NCBI RefSeq assembly: GCF_016862815.1
Contig: NZ_BONR01000002.1
Coordinates: 248,001 to 312,000, forward strand
Direction: 5' to 3'
DNA from: Demequina activiva
GTDB taxonomy: Bacteria > Actinomycetota > Actinomycetes > Actinomycetales > Demequinaceae
Length of the DNA stretch: 64,000 bases
Shown: positions 38,065 to 46,722 of the stretch, piece after piece
How positions within the stretch are numbered: the first letter of the stretch is position 1
How the letters are laid out: each line of letters begins with the position of its first letter
The notes under the pieces: model-generated
Database searches by the model: none
What the model was told of the DNA's origin: nothing
Seen by the model: only the letters and a program-made list of their open reading frames with translations
Position numbers and translations under genes: made by a program

Positions 38065-39523
38065 TCCGCGCGGATTCCTGCGGACTCGCGAGCGCGAGCT
38101 GCCCGCCTACCGGCCGGTGCCGGTCCGTCTGCTCGACTGGAAGGAGGTGCGGGACGAGCTGTCGCGTGACGAGCCCACCCTGCGCCGCCAGGCGTCGCGC
38201 TGCATGGACTGCGGCATCCCGTTCTGCCACCAGGGCTGCCCGCTGGGCAACCTCATCCCCGAGTGGAACGACCTCGTGCGCGAGGGGCAGTGGGACGATG
38301 CGATCGACCGCCTGCACGCGACCAACAACTTCCCGGAGTTCACCGGCCGCATCTGCCCGGCGCCGTGCGAGACCTCGTGCGTGCTGGGCATCAACCAGCC
38401 GGCCGTGACCATCAAGAACATCGAGGTCGAGATCATCGACCACGCCTTCGAGAACGGCACCGTCGAGCCCCACATCCCGCAGCGGCAGACCGGCAAGACC
38501 ATCGCGGTCGTGGGCTCCGGCCCTGCGGGACTGGCCGCCGCGCAGCAGCTCACGCGAGCAGGGCACACCGTGCGCGTGTACGAGAAGGACGACCGTCTGG
38601 GCGGCCTGCTGCGCTACGGCGTGCCGGACTTCAAGATGGAGAAGATCCACATCGACCGCCGCATCGAGCAGATGGAGGCGGAGGGCACGCGTTTCCGCAC
38701 GGACGTCACCATCGGCGAGGACATCGCGTGGGACGAGCTGCGTGCCCGCTACGACGCGGTCCTGGTCGCCACCGGCGCGCCCCGTCCCCGTGATCTGCCG
38801 GCGCCGGGGCGCGAGCTCGAGGGCATCCACTTCGCGATGCCGTACCTGCACCAGGGCAACGTGGCGGCAGGGGGCGGCGACGTCGAGGACCAGATCCACG
38901 CGGAGGGCAAGCACGTCATCGTGATCGGCGGCGGCGACACCGGCTCCGACTGCATCGGCACGGCACTGCGTCAGAAGGCGGCATCCGTCACCACGCTGGC
39001 GATCGGCAAGCAGCCGCCCATGGAGCGTCCCAACGGAGAGCCGTGGCCCACGGACCCGCGCGTGTTCGAGATCTCCTCGAGCCACGAGGAGGGTGGCGCC
39101 CGCGAGTACCTCGCGTCGACGGTGGAGTTCCTGGGCGACGAGAACGGCCACGTGCGCAGCCTGCGCGTCGCGGAGACCCAGTACAACGAGGACGGCTCGC
39201 GCACGCCCAAGGCGGGCACGGAGCGCGAGGTCCCGGCGGATCTGGTGCTGATCGCGATGGGCTTCACCGGCCCGGAGACCGACGAGCTGTCCTCGCAGGG
39301 CGGGGTGGCGATCTCGGACCGTGGCGCGATCCAGCGCTCCGATGACTACAGCACCAACGTCCCGGGCGTGTTCGTGGCGGGCGACGCCGGTCGCGGCGCC
39401 TCGCTGGTGGTGTGGGCGATCGCGGAGGGCCGTGCGGCGGCCTCGGCGATCGACGCCCACCTGCTCGGCAGCACCGAGCTGCCCGCTCCTGTCACCGCTC
39501 ATACTCACGCGATCCGCGCCTGA
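38057..39523 (+). CDS. gltD: Glutamate synthase small subunit GltD
   Basis: A 488-residue FAD/NADPH-binding subunit that passes electrons to GltB. The N-terminal Fe-S cysteines are in [17 protein letters not shown] and CPAPCETSC. The FAD-binding [12 protein letters not shown] and NADPH-binding [10 protein letters not shown] loops follow, with a C-terminal [17 protein letters not shown] segment. The start is GTG 38057, inside the end of gltB. Confidence 0.95.
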   Translation: MADPRGFLRTRERELPAYRPVPVRLLDWKEVRDELSRDEPTLRRQASRCMDCGIPFCHQGCPLGNLIPEWNDLVREGQWDDAIDRLHATNNFPEFTGRICPAPCETSCVLGINQPAVTIKNIEVEIIDHAFENGTVEPHIPQRQTGKTIAVVGSGPAGLAAAQQLTRAGHTVRVYEKDDRLGGLLRYGVPDFKMEKIHIDRRIEQMEAEGTRFRTDVTIGEDIAWDELRARYDAVLVATGAPRPRDLPAPGRELEGIHFAMPYLHQGNVAAGGGDVEDQIHAEGKHVIVIGGGDTGSDCIGTALRQKAASVTTLAIGKQPPMERPNGEPWPTDPRVFEISSSHEEGGAREYLASTVEFLGDENGHVRSLRVAETQYNEDGSRTPKAGTEREVPADLVLIAMGFTGPETDELSSQGGVAISDRGAIQRSDDYSTNVPGVFVAGDAGRGASLVVWAIAEGRAAASAIDAHLLGSTELPAPVTAHTHAIRA

Positions 39524-39563
39524 ACCGGGTCCTGATACCCAGGCGCTCATGCGCCGCACCTAC

Positions 39564-39569
39564 TAAGTT
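39564..39569 (+). promoter_or_regulatory. Leaderless -10 element for pyk
   Basis: TAAGTT ends 7 bases before the ATG at 39577. Confidence 0.55.
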
Positions 39570-39576
39570 GGAGAAC

Positions 39577-40995
39577 ATGCGAAACGCGAAGATCGTCTGC
39601 ACCATCGGCCCCGCCACCTCATCGATCGAGAACATGCGCCAGCTCGTCGGCGCTGGCATGGATGTGGCCCGCATCAACCGCTCGCACGGCTCCGCGCAGG
39701 AGCACGAGGATGTCTACCGCAACGTCCGCCAGGCGGCGGACGAGGCTGGCCGCAACGTCGCCGTCCTGGTGGACCTGCAGGGCCCCAAGATCCGTCTCGA
39801 GAAGTTCGCGGACGGTCCGCACGAGCTGTCCGTGGGTGACGTGTTCACCATCACCACGCGCGACGTCGTGGGGACCAAGGACATCTGCGGCACCACCTTC
39901 AAGGGGCTGCCCGGCGACTGCTCGCCCGGCGACACCCTGCTGATCGACGACGGCAAGGTGCGTCTCGAGGTCACCGAGGTCACCGACACCGACGTGGTCA
40001 CGCGGTGCGTGGTTCCGGGTCCGGTCTCGAACAACAAGGGCATCAACCTGCCCGGAGTGGCCGTCTCCGTCCCCGCGCTGTCCGAGAAGGACGAGGACGA
40101 CCTGCGCTGGGGCCTGCACCTGGGCGCCGACTTCATCGCGCTGTCCTTCGTGCGCGGCGCGCAGGACTACGAGGACGTCGCGCGCATCATGGCGGAGGAG
40201 GGCATCACGGTGCCCGTCATCGCCAAGGTCGAGAAGCCGCAGGCGGTCGACAACCTCGAGGAGATCGTCGACGCTTTCGACGGCATCATGGTCGCCCGCG
40301 GCGACCTCGGCGTCGAGCTCCCTCTCGAGGAGGTGCCGCTGGTCCAGAAGCGCGCGATCGAGCTGTGCCGTGCCAACGCCAAGCCCGTGATCGTCGCGAC
40401 CCAGGTGCTCGAGTCGATGACGCATGCACCCGTCCCGACCCGCGCCGAGACCTCGGACTGCGCGAACGCGATCCTCGACGGCACGGATGCGGTGATGCTG
40501 TCCGGCGAGACCTCGGTGGGCGACTTCCCGATCGTCACCGTCGAGACCATGGCGCGCATCGTCCGCAACACGGAGGAGAAGGGCTTCACGCGCATCGCCC
40601 CGTTCCTCACCACCCCCAAGACCCGCGGTGGCGCGGTGACGCATGCGGCGGCGGAGATCGCGGACGTCCTCGACATCAAGTACATCGTGACGTTCACGCA
40701 GTCCGGCGACTCTGCGCTGCGGATGGCCCGCCTGCGCCCGTCGGTGCCGATGCTCGCGTTCACGCCGGAGCCCAAGACGCAGAAGCGCCTGGCACTCAGC
40801 TGGGGCGTGCGCGCCGAGCTGGTGGACCGCGTGGACTCGACGGACGAGATGGTCAACCTGGTCGACTCGTATCTCAAGGACACCGGCAAGGCCGTCGACG
40901 GCGACTACGTGGTCGTGGTCTCGGGCACGCCGGTGGGCGTGCCGGGCACCACCAACTCGATCTTCGTGCACAAGGTGGGTCAGGTCCGCCTCTGA
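39577..40995 (+). CDS. pyk: Pyruvate kinase
   Basis: A 472-residue glycolytic enzyme transferring phosphate from PEP to ADP. The conserved segments are TIGPATSS, LQGPKIRL, SDNKGI-like SNNKGINLPG, the catalytic IAKVEKPQA, MVARGDLGVELPLEEVP, and SGETSVG. The usual NFSHG segment reads NRSHG here (Phe to Arg), a change beside the cation and PEP site. The ATG fits its promoter. A strong bidirectional terminator follows, and mgsA converges from the other side. Confidence 0.94.
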   Translation: MRNAKIVCTIGPATSSIENMRQLVGAGMDVARINRSHGSAQEHEDVYRNVRQAADEAGRNVAVLVDLQGPKIRLEKFADGPHELSVGDVFTITTRDVVGTKDICGTTFKGLPGDCSPGDTLLIDDGKVRLEVTEVTDTDVVTRCVVPGPVSNNKGINLPGVAVSVPALSEKDEDDLRWGLHLGADFIALSFVRGAQDYEDVARIMAEEGITVPVIAKVEKPQAVDNLEEIVDAFDGIMVARGDLGVELPLEEVPLVQKRAIELCRANAKPVIVATQVLESMTHAPVPTRAETSDCANAILDGTDAVMLSGETSVGDFPIVTVETMARIVRNTEEKGFTRIAPFLTTPKTRGGAVTHAAAEIADVLDIKYIVTFTQSGDSALRMARLRPSVPMLAFTPEPKTQKRLALSWGVRAELVDRVDSTDEMVNLVDSYLKDTGKAVDGDYVVVVSGTPVGVPGTTNSIFVHKVGQVRL

Positions 40996-41013
40996 TCTGC
41001 TCGCACACGAGCT

Positions 41014-41049
41014 GAGGGCCCGCGACTCCATCAGGAGTCGCGGGCCCTC
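41014..41049. terminator. Bidirectional terminator between pyk and mgsA
   Basis: A perfect 16-base-pair stem (41014-41029 with 41034-41049) with an ATCA loop lies between two convergent stops, 18 bases after pyk and 22 bases after mgsA. Confidence 0.85.
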
Positions 41050-41071
41050 GGTCTGCGTGCGGCCGATGCGC

Positions 41072-41524
41072 TCAGGCCTTGCCGCCGAACGCCGTCCAAT
41101 CGCGGGTGGGCAGCTGCGGAGCCGCGCGCTCGTACTCGTCCCGGAACAGGGGAGAGGCGATGATGTAGTCCGCCGTCGCGAGGTTGGTTGCCATGGGGAT
41201 GTTCCACACGGTCCCCAGCCGCAGCAGCGCCTTCACATCCGGGTCGTGCGGCTGGGCCTCGAGCGGATCCCACAGGAAGATCAGCAGGTCGATACCGCCC
41301 TCGGCGATGCGTGCGCCGATCTGCTGGTCGCCGCCGATGGGACCGGACAGGAACCGGTGCACCGGGAGCTTGAGCTCGTTCGCGAGCATCGATCCTGTGG
41401 TCCCGGTCGCATAGAGCGAATGCTCGGACAGCGAACCGCGGTTGAACCGCGCCCAGGTCAGGAGATCGTCCTTCTTGTGGTCGTGAGCGACCAGCGCGAT
41501 GTGACGGGTGACGTGCGGTGCCAT
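41072..41524 (-). CDS. mgsA: Methylglyoxal synthase MgsA
   Basis: A 150-residue enzyme that converts dihydroxyacetone phosphate to methylglyoxal and phosphate, a bypass of lower glycolysis. The family core [35 protein letters not shown] (catalytic Asp) and [20 protein letters not shown] is complete. ATG 41524 follows GGAAGG. Upstream in-frame codons run into the tRNA region and lack homology. It lies downstream of the CAA tRNA, behind that tRNA's terminator hairpin. Confidence 0.92.
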   Translation of the reverse strand: MAPHVTRHIALVAHDHKKDDLLTWARFNRGSLSEHSLYATGTTGSMLANELKLPVHRFLSGPIGGDQQIGARIAEGGIDLLIFLWDPLEAQPHDPDVKALLRLGTVWNIPMATNLATADYIIASPLFRDEYERAAPQLPTRDWTAFGGKA

Positions 41525-41575
41525 GGCGGTGCCTTCCGGTCCACGCGACCGCGGGGAGAGCCGCGATCGGCTGAA

Positions 41576-41599
41576 GCGCGCATCGGCGCTGATGCGCGC
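41576..41599 (-). terminator. Hairpin directly after the CAA tRNA
   Basis: A nine-pair perfect stem (41576-41584 with 41591-41599) and a six-base loop start 2 bases after the tRNA 3' end on the minus strand. It could end transcription or guide 3' processing before mgsA. Confidence 0.6.
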
Positions 41600-41601
41600 A
41601 G

Positions 41602-41675
41602 TGCCCCGAGTGGGATTCGAACCCACACTGGAACGGGTTTGAGCCGTTTGCCTCTGCCAGTTGGGCTATCGGGGC
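41602..41675 (-). tRNA. tRNA with Leu(CAA) anticodon but class I body
   Basis: Acceptor stem GCCCCGA/TCGGGGC, discriminator A (41602), D arm around GCCCAACTGGCAGAGGC, anticodon stem AACGG/CCGTT with loop CTCAAAC, which gives anticodon CAA (41641-41639) for TTG codons. The variable loop is only CCAGT (5 bases) and the T arm is GTGGG TTCGAAT CCCAC. Bacterial leucine tRNAs normally have a long variable arm, as in the tRNA at 4751. CCA is not encoded. The anticodon is clear; the charged amino acid is uncertain. Confidence 0.85.
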
Positions 41676-41686
41676 CAGCGCGACCA

Positions 41687-41692
41687 AGGCTA
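41687..41692 (-). promoter_or_regulatory. Candidate -10 element for the CAA tRNA
   Basis: TAGCCT on the minus strand lies 11 bases before the tRNA 5' end. A TTCGCA 15 bases further upstream may be the -35. Confidence 0.45.
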
Positions 41693-41730
41693 TCGCCTCC
41701 CTGGGGCTGCGAAGTGCGTGCTCGCGGTGT

Positions 41731-41750
41731 CCCAGTTGGGCCAACGGGCC
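41731..41750 (-). repeat. Degenerate copy of the tRNA 5' region
   Basis: These 20 bases match 16 of 20 bases of 41656-41675, the acceptor and D-arm part of the neighbouring CAA tRNA, in the same orientation. No remaining cloverleaf is present. Confidence 0.4.
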
Positions 41751-41760
41751 TCGCAGACAT

Positions 41761-41766
41761 TAGGCT
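41761..41766 (+). promoter_or_regulatory. Leaderless -10 element for the ANTAR regulator
   Basis: TAGGCT ends 6 bases before the GTG at 41773. Confidence 0.65.
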
Positions 41767-41772
41767 GGGGCC

Positions 41773-42402
41773 GTGACTGACACCCCTGACACCGTCGAGC
41801 CCATCGAGATGCCCGCCTCGAAGAAGCGCCGCGCCGTCGTCGCCGAGGACGAGGCGCTGATCCGCATGGACATCGTCGAGACGCTGACCGAGGCCGGCTA
41901 CGACGTGGTGGGCGAGGCCGCCAACGGCGAGGAGGGCTTCGCCCTCGCGCAGGAGCACCAGCCCGACGTCGTGGTGATGGACATCAAGATGCCCGTGATG
42001 GACGGCATCACCGCCGCGGAGAAGATCGCCGCCGAGCGCCTCGCTCCGGTAGTGCTCCTCACCGCGTTCAGCCAGACCGAGCTGGTCGAGCGCGCGCGCG
42101 ACGCCGGCGCGATGGCGTACGTCGTGAAGCCGTTCACGCCCGCGGACCTGCTCCCGGCCGTCGAGATCGCCGCGTCCCGCTTCGCGGAGATCCGCGCGCT
42201 CGAGTCCGAGATCGCGGACATCACGGAGCGCATGGAGACCCGCAAGAAGGTCGAGCGCGCGAAGGGCCTGCTCATGGAGAACATGCGTCTGAACGAGCCC
42301 GAGGCCTTCCGCTGGATCCAGAAGACGTCGATGGACCGTCGCCTCACCATGCGCGAGGTCGCGGAGGCCGTGATCGACCAGATGGGCGCGGGCAAGAAGT
42401 AG
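41773..42402 (+). CDS. pdtaR: ANTAR-domain response regulator (PdtaR-like)
   Basis: A 209-residue two-component regulator. The receiver domain (about 18-135) has the acidic AEDEA pair, the phospho-acceptor Asp in VVVMDIKMP, TAF and the Lys of VVKPF. A coiled-coil linker leads to a C-terminal ANTAR domain (about 150-205; VERAKGLLMENMRLNEPEAFRWIQ) that binds RNA hairpins to antiterminate or control translation in known systems. Mycobacterial PdtaR (Rv1626) is the likely orthologue. Its kinase PdtaS is not in the window. A structured livK leader lies directly downstream. Confidence 0.92.
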   Translation: MTDTPDTVEPIEMPASKKRRAVVAEDEALIRMDIVETLTEAGYDVVGEAANGEEGFALAQEHQPDVVVMDIKMPVMDGITAAEKIAAERLAPVVLLTAFSQTELVERARDAGAMAYVVKPFTPADLLPAVEIAASRFAEIRALESEIADITERMETRKKVERAKGLLMENMRLNEPEAFRWIQKTSMDRRLTMREVAEAVIDQMGAGKK

Positions 42403-42489
42403 CGGGACCCTCCCGACGCGCCGCGCACGATTCCGCCACAGGCGAGCGTCGCTGTGCGGCGAATACCTCCGCCATCGCTGCCCCCCAGG

Positions 42490-42503
42490 TCACAAAATTG
42501 TGA
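42490..42503. promoter_or_regulatory. AT-rich inverted repeat upstream of livK
   Basis: TCACAAAATTGTGA is an inverted repeat (TCACAA/TTGTGA around AA) in an AT-rich island of a GC-rich genome. It is centred about 50 bases before the predicted livK transcription start. It is a candidate operator; the binding protein is unknown. Confidence 0.45.
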
Positions 42504-42536
42504 TGATCGGGACCCACACCTGAAATCTGGTGACGG

Positions 42537-42542
42537 TACGGT
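42537..42542 (+). promoter_or_regulatory. Candidate -10 element for livK
   Basis: TACGGT would start an RNA near 42549 with a 72-base leader. No clear -35 is visible. Confidence 0.4.
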
Positions 42543-42556
42543 GAACCCTAAGGCAT

Positions 42557-42603
42557 CCCGAGGACCGTCCTCGGGGCCGAAGGACTGGCGGAGACACCGC
42601 CAG
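42557..42603 (+). promoter_or_regulatory. Tandem hairpins in the livK leader
   Basis: Hairpin 1 pairs 42557-42564 with 42568-42575 (8 pairs, loop CCG). Hairpin 2 pairs 42585-42591 with 42597-42603 (7 pairs, loop AGACA). The GGAGGG ribosome binding site follows within 5 bases. The loops do not match the A1/G4 hexaloop of known ANTAR targets. Confidence 0.5.
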
Positions 42604-42620
42604 TGTGGAGGGAACACACC

Positions 42621-43883
42621 ATGGCACGATGGAACACCATCGCGCGTGGCGCGGCTCTTGCAGCCGCCGCCTCGCTCGCCCTCGCAGCCTGCTCGTCTGA
42701 GGACGGCGGCTCGGAGGACACGGGTTCGGAGGGCACCGGTTCCGGTGACGCGCTCAAGATCGGCTCGCTGCTGCCGCTGACGGGAAGCCTCGCCTTCCTC
42801 GGCCCGCCCGAGGTCGCAGGCGTCGACCTGGCCGCCAAGGAGATCAACGACGCTGGTGGCATCTTCGGCGCGGACGTGGAGATCATCCACGAGGACTCCT
42901 CGGACACGGACAACCCCCAGATCGCTCAGCAGTCGGTCTCCTCGCTCATCTCGGATGAGGTCGCGGCGATCGTCGGTGCGGCGTCCTCGTCCGTGTCGCT
43001 GAACGTGGTCGACGACATCGCTGCGGCGAGCATCGTCCAGATCTCGCCCGCGAACACCTCGACCGCTCTGTCCGGATACTCGCCGTTCTACTTCCGCACC
43101 GCACCGCCGGACACCGTGCAGGGCGACGCCCTCGCGAACCTCATGCTCGGCGACGGCATCGAGAACCTCGGCATCCTGCTCTTCGCGGACGACTACGCCA
43201 CCTCGCTGCGCGACGTGGTCTCGGGCGTCTACGAGGAGAACGGCGCGACCATCACGTACGGAAACTCGGGCGACGAGTTCCAGACGGACGCGGCGAACTT
43301 CGAGTCGATCGTCCAGGACGTGCTCGCCACCAACCCCGACGGCATCCTCGTGATCGCCTTCGACCAGACCAAGGCCATCATCCCGGCCCTGGTGGGTGCG
43401 GGCTTCCCGTCCGACAAGCTCTACCTGACGGACGGCAACACCGCGGACTACTCGGCGGACTTCGAGCCCGGCACCATGACCGGCGCGCAGGGCACCATCC
43501 CCGGCGCCAACGCCTCGGACGAGTTCAAGACGCTGCTGGACGAGGTCCACGGCGAGCCGCTCGACTCGTACGCCTACGGTGCTGAGTCCTACGACGCCAC
43601 CATGCTGGTCGCCCTCGCGGCGCTCAAGGGTGGCGGCAGCGACGGTCAGACCGTGGCCGACAACCTGGCCGCAGTCTCCGGTGCTGACGGTGGCACCGAG
43701 TGCACCGGCTGGGTCGAGTGCTCGGAGCTGATCGAGTCCGGCGAGGACATCATCTACCAGGCCGTCTCCGGCGTTGGCCCGTTCAACGAGGACAACGACC
43801 CCTCGAGCGCCTACGTGGGCGTCTACGAGTACGGCGACGACAACATCCAGACCTGGGTGGAGGCGGTGTTCGGCGAGGTCTGA
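42621..43883 (+). CDS. livK: Branched-chain amino-acid ABC transporter substrate-binding lipoprotein
   Basis: A 420-residue periplasmic-binding-type lipoprotein. The signal peptide ends in LAAC (lipidated Cys24), then a Ser/Glu/Gly linker. Two lobes of the Leu/Ile/Val-binding fold follow, beginning LKIGSLLPLTGSLAFLGPP and including VGAASSS and NTSTALSGYSPFYFRTAPPD. GGAGGG lies 8 bases before the ATG; an upstream in-frame ATG at 42603 lies before that site. It is convergent with livHMGF, so dosage and regulation can differ. The ligand could be any branched-chain or related amide. Confidence 0.92.
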   Translation: MARWNTIARGAALAAAASLALAACSSEDGGSEDTGSEGTGSGDALKIGSLLPLTGSLAFLGPPEVAGVDLAAKEINDAGGIFGADVEIIHEDSSDTDNPQIAQQSVSSLISDEVAAIVGAASSSVSLNVVDDIAAASIVQISPANTSTALSGYSPFYFRTAPPDTVQGDALANLMLGDGIENLGILLFADDYATSLRDVVSGVYEENGATITYGNSGDEFQTDAANFESIVQDVLATNPDGILVIAFDQTKAIIPALVGAGFPSDKLYLTDGNTADYSADFEPGTMTGAQGTIPGANASDEFKTLLDEVHGEPLDSYAYGAESYDATMLVALAALKGGGSDGQTVADNLAAVSGADGGTECTGWVECSELIESGEDIIYQAVSGVGPFNEDNDPSSAYVGVYEYGDDNIQTWVEAVFGEV

Positions 43884-43904
43884 TCCTCACTGACCGCTTC
43901 AGCG

Positions 43905-43936
43905 AGAGGGCTCCCGGCTCAGGCCGGGGGCCCTCT
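43905..43936 (+). terminator. Terminator after livK
   Basis: A 14-pair stem (43905-43918 with 43923-43936, one G-U) with loop TCAG begins 22 bases after the stop. Confidence 0.8.
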
Positions 43937-44140
43937 TCGCATGTCCGCCTGGACCTCTCGCGCCCGAGCGTGTGTGCCTTCGCTGTGGATAGGCCCCGCG
44001 ACACCAGGAGCAGGGAGAGCGCTGAGCTGACGGTGATGGTCGGCTGCACAGGCGCAGGGGAGCGGCCGCACCTGCCGTGTCGCCACCGTGTGCAGCCGAC
44101 GCGAAGGCAGCCGATGCGCGGGCAGCGGTGGCAATGGCAG
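43937..44140. other. Intergenic space between convergent liv genes
   Basis: No supported gene, repeat or RNA is seen here. The 301-base gap between livK and livF holds this stretch plus one terminator at each end. Confidence 0.5.
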
Positions 44141-44171
44141 AACCCCCGCCGGCACAGGGCCGACGGGGGTT
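44141..44171 (-). terminator. Terminator after livF
   Basis: An eight-pair stem (44141-44148 with 44164-44171) continues after one mismatch with three more pairs around a seven-base loop, 13 bases after the livF stop. Confidence 0.75.
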
Positions 44172-44184
44172 CGACGGTGCGGTG

Positions 44185-44912
<728 letters not shown>

Positions 44913-44913
<1 letters not shown>

Positions 44914-45752
44914 CAGGAGCCCTCCTCCGACAGGTCGGTGTCCATGTGAGCGCCCAGGTACGCCTCCTGCACCTCGGTGTTCTGCATCACGGTGTGCGGC
45001 GGTCCCTCCGCAATGATGCGGCCCTCGGCCATCACCACCACCCAGTCCGAGATGCGCCGCACCATGTGCATGTCGTGCTCGACGAAGAGGACGGTGACGC
45101 CCTCCTGCTTGAGCTGGACGATGTGATCCAGCAGCGACTCGGTGAGCGCCGGGTTCACGCCCGCCATGGGCTCGTCGAGCATCACCATCTCGGGATCGGA
45201 CATGAGCGCGCGAGCCATCTCCAGCAGCTTGCGCTGGCCGCCGGACAGGGTGCCTGCGTAGTCATCCTTCTTCTCGTAGAGCTTGAACCGCTTGAGGAGC
45301 ACGTGCGCCTTGGCGGTGATCTCCTCCTCGCGGTCCTTCCACAGCGGCTTCGCGAACGCCACGAAGAAGTTCTCGCCGCTCTGGTCGCTCGCACCCAGGC
45401 GCATGTTCTCCAGCACCGTCATGCGGCTCAGCGCCTTGGTGAGCTGGAACGTCCTCACCTTGCCGGCTCGCGCGACCTTGGCGGGCGAGACTCCCTTGAG
45501 GGAGTGGCCGTTGAACAGCCAGTCGCCCGTCTGCGGCTTGTCGAAGCCGGTGAGCAGGTTGAAGAACGTGGACTTGCCGGCACCGTTGGGACCGATCAGC
45601 GCCGTGATGGCGCCGCGCTGCACCTCGAAGTGCTTGACGTCGACGGCGGTGAGGCCGCCGAAGTGCCGATGCACGTTGTCGGCGACCACGATGGGGTCCG
45701 GCTTGGGGGCGCCAGGCTCCTGGGGAACGGAGGCGAACACATCGTCAGTCAT
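44913..45752 (-). CDS. livG: Branched-chain amino-acid ABC transporter ATPase LivG
   Basis: A 279-residue ATP-binding subunit with Walker A GPNGAGKST, signature LSGGQRKLL, Walker B VMLDEPMAGVNP and switch His in VEHDMHMV. The C-terminal extension VMQNTEVQEAYLG is typical of LivG. The N-terminus carries about 20 extra residues before the domain. The start overlaps livM by 8 bases. Confidence 0.94.
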
Positions 45753-46719
45753 TGAAGGCCAGCTCCTTCTTGTCGCCCAGGATTCCCTGGGGCCTGAAGA
45801 TCACCAGGCACATGAGCGTGATGCCCACGAGCGTGAGCGAGAACGGCTCGAGCTCCTGGGTGTTGAGGAGAGTCTCGGGGATCAGCAGCGACGCCAGTCC
45901 CTTCACCGCCACGAGCGAGCCCCAGAACAGGATCGAGCCCAGCACGGGACCGAAGATGGTCGCCGCGCCTCCAAGGAGCAGCAGCGTCCAGATCCAGAAC
46001 GTCGTGGGTCGACCCATCGAGTCGGGCTGGACGGAGGCGCCGAGCGCCCAGATGATGCCCGCGAGCGCTCCGATCACGCCCCCGATCACCAGTGCCTGCA
46101 TCTTGTACGAGTAGACGTTCTTGCCGAGCGAGCGCACGGCGTCCTCGTCCTCGCGGATTCCCTTGAGGACGCGTCCCCACGGCGACTTCGACAGGCGCCA
46201 GTACATCAGCAGCATGAGGGCCACCAGCGTCCAGCCCACGACCAGCAGCCACCAGCTCGTGGACCGGGTGCCGTGGAAGGTCCAGACCAGGAAGGTGACC
46301 TGCGAGTCGGGGAAGGGAGAGAGCATCTCGAACGACCCCTTGAAGTCGTTGCCTCGGATGCCTGTCGAGGCGCCCGTGAGGTCGTTCAGATTCTGCGAAC
46401 GTCCCAGGTAGCGGATCATCTCTGCTGCCGCGATGGTCACGATCGCGAGGTAGTCGCCGCGGAGCTTGAGCGTGGGCCAGCCCAGGATGAGCCCGAAGAC
46501 GGCCGCACACGCGATCGCGACGATCACGCCCAGCCAGATGGGCCCGCCCTCGCGGACGGTGATGGCGTAGCCGTACATGCCCAGGAGCATGAAGCCTGCC
46601 TGACCCATGTTGAGCAGGCCGGTGAGCCCGAAGTGGAAGTTCAGGCCGATGGCCGCGAGCGCGAATGCCGCGGTCGTGGGCGCGATCGCCTCGCGCAGGA
46701 TGTCGTAGATGAGATCCAT
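45745..46719 (-). CDS. livM: Branched-chain amino-acid ABC transporter permease LivM
   Basis: A 324-residue permease with about eight to ten hydrophobic helices and the family segments GLTGLLNMGQAGFMLLGMYGYA and RGDYLAIVTIAAAEMIR. The EAA-like loop GRVLKGIREDEDAVRSLGKN contacts the ATPases. It lies 3 bases after livH and overlaps livG. Confidence 0.93.
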   Translation of the reverse strand: MDLIYDILREAIAPTTAAFALAAIGLNFHFGLTGLLNMGQAGFMLLGMYGYAITVREGGPIWLGVIVAIACAAVFGLILGWPTLKLRGDYLAIVTIAAAEMIRYLGRSQNLNDLTGASTGIRGNDFKGSFEMLSPFPDSQVTFLVWTFHGTRSTSWWLLVVGWTLVALMLLMYWRLSKSPWGRVLKGIREDEDAVRSLGKNVYSYKMQALVIGGVIGALAGIIWALGASVQPDSMGRPTTFWIWTLLLLGGAATIFGPVLGSILFWGSLVAVKGLASLLIPETLLNTQELEPFSLTLVGITLMCLVIFRPQGILGDKKELAFND

Positions 46720-46722
46720 GGC

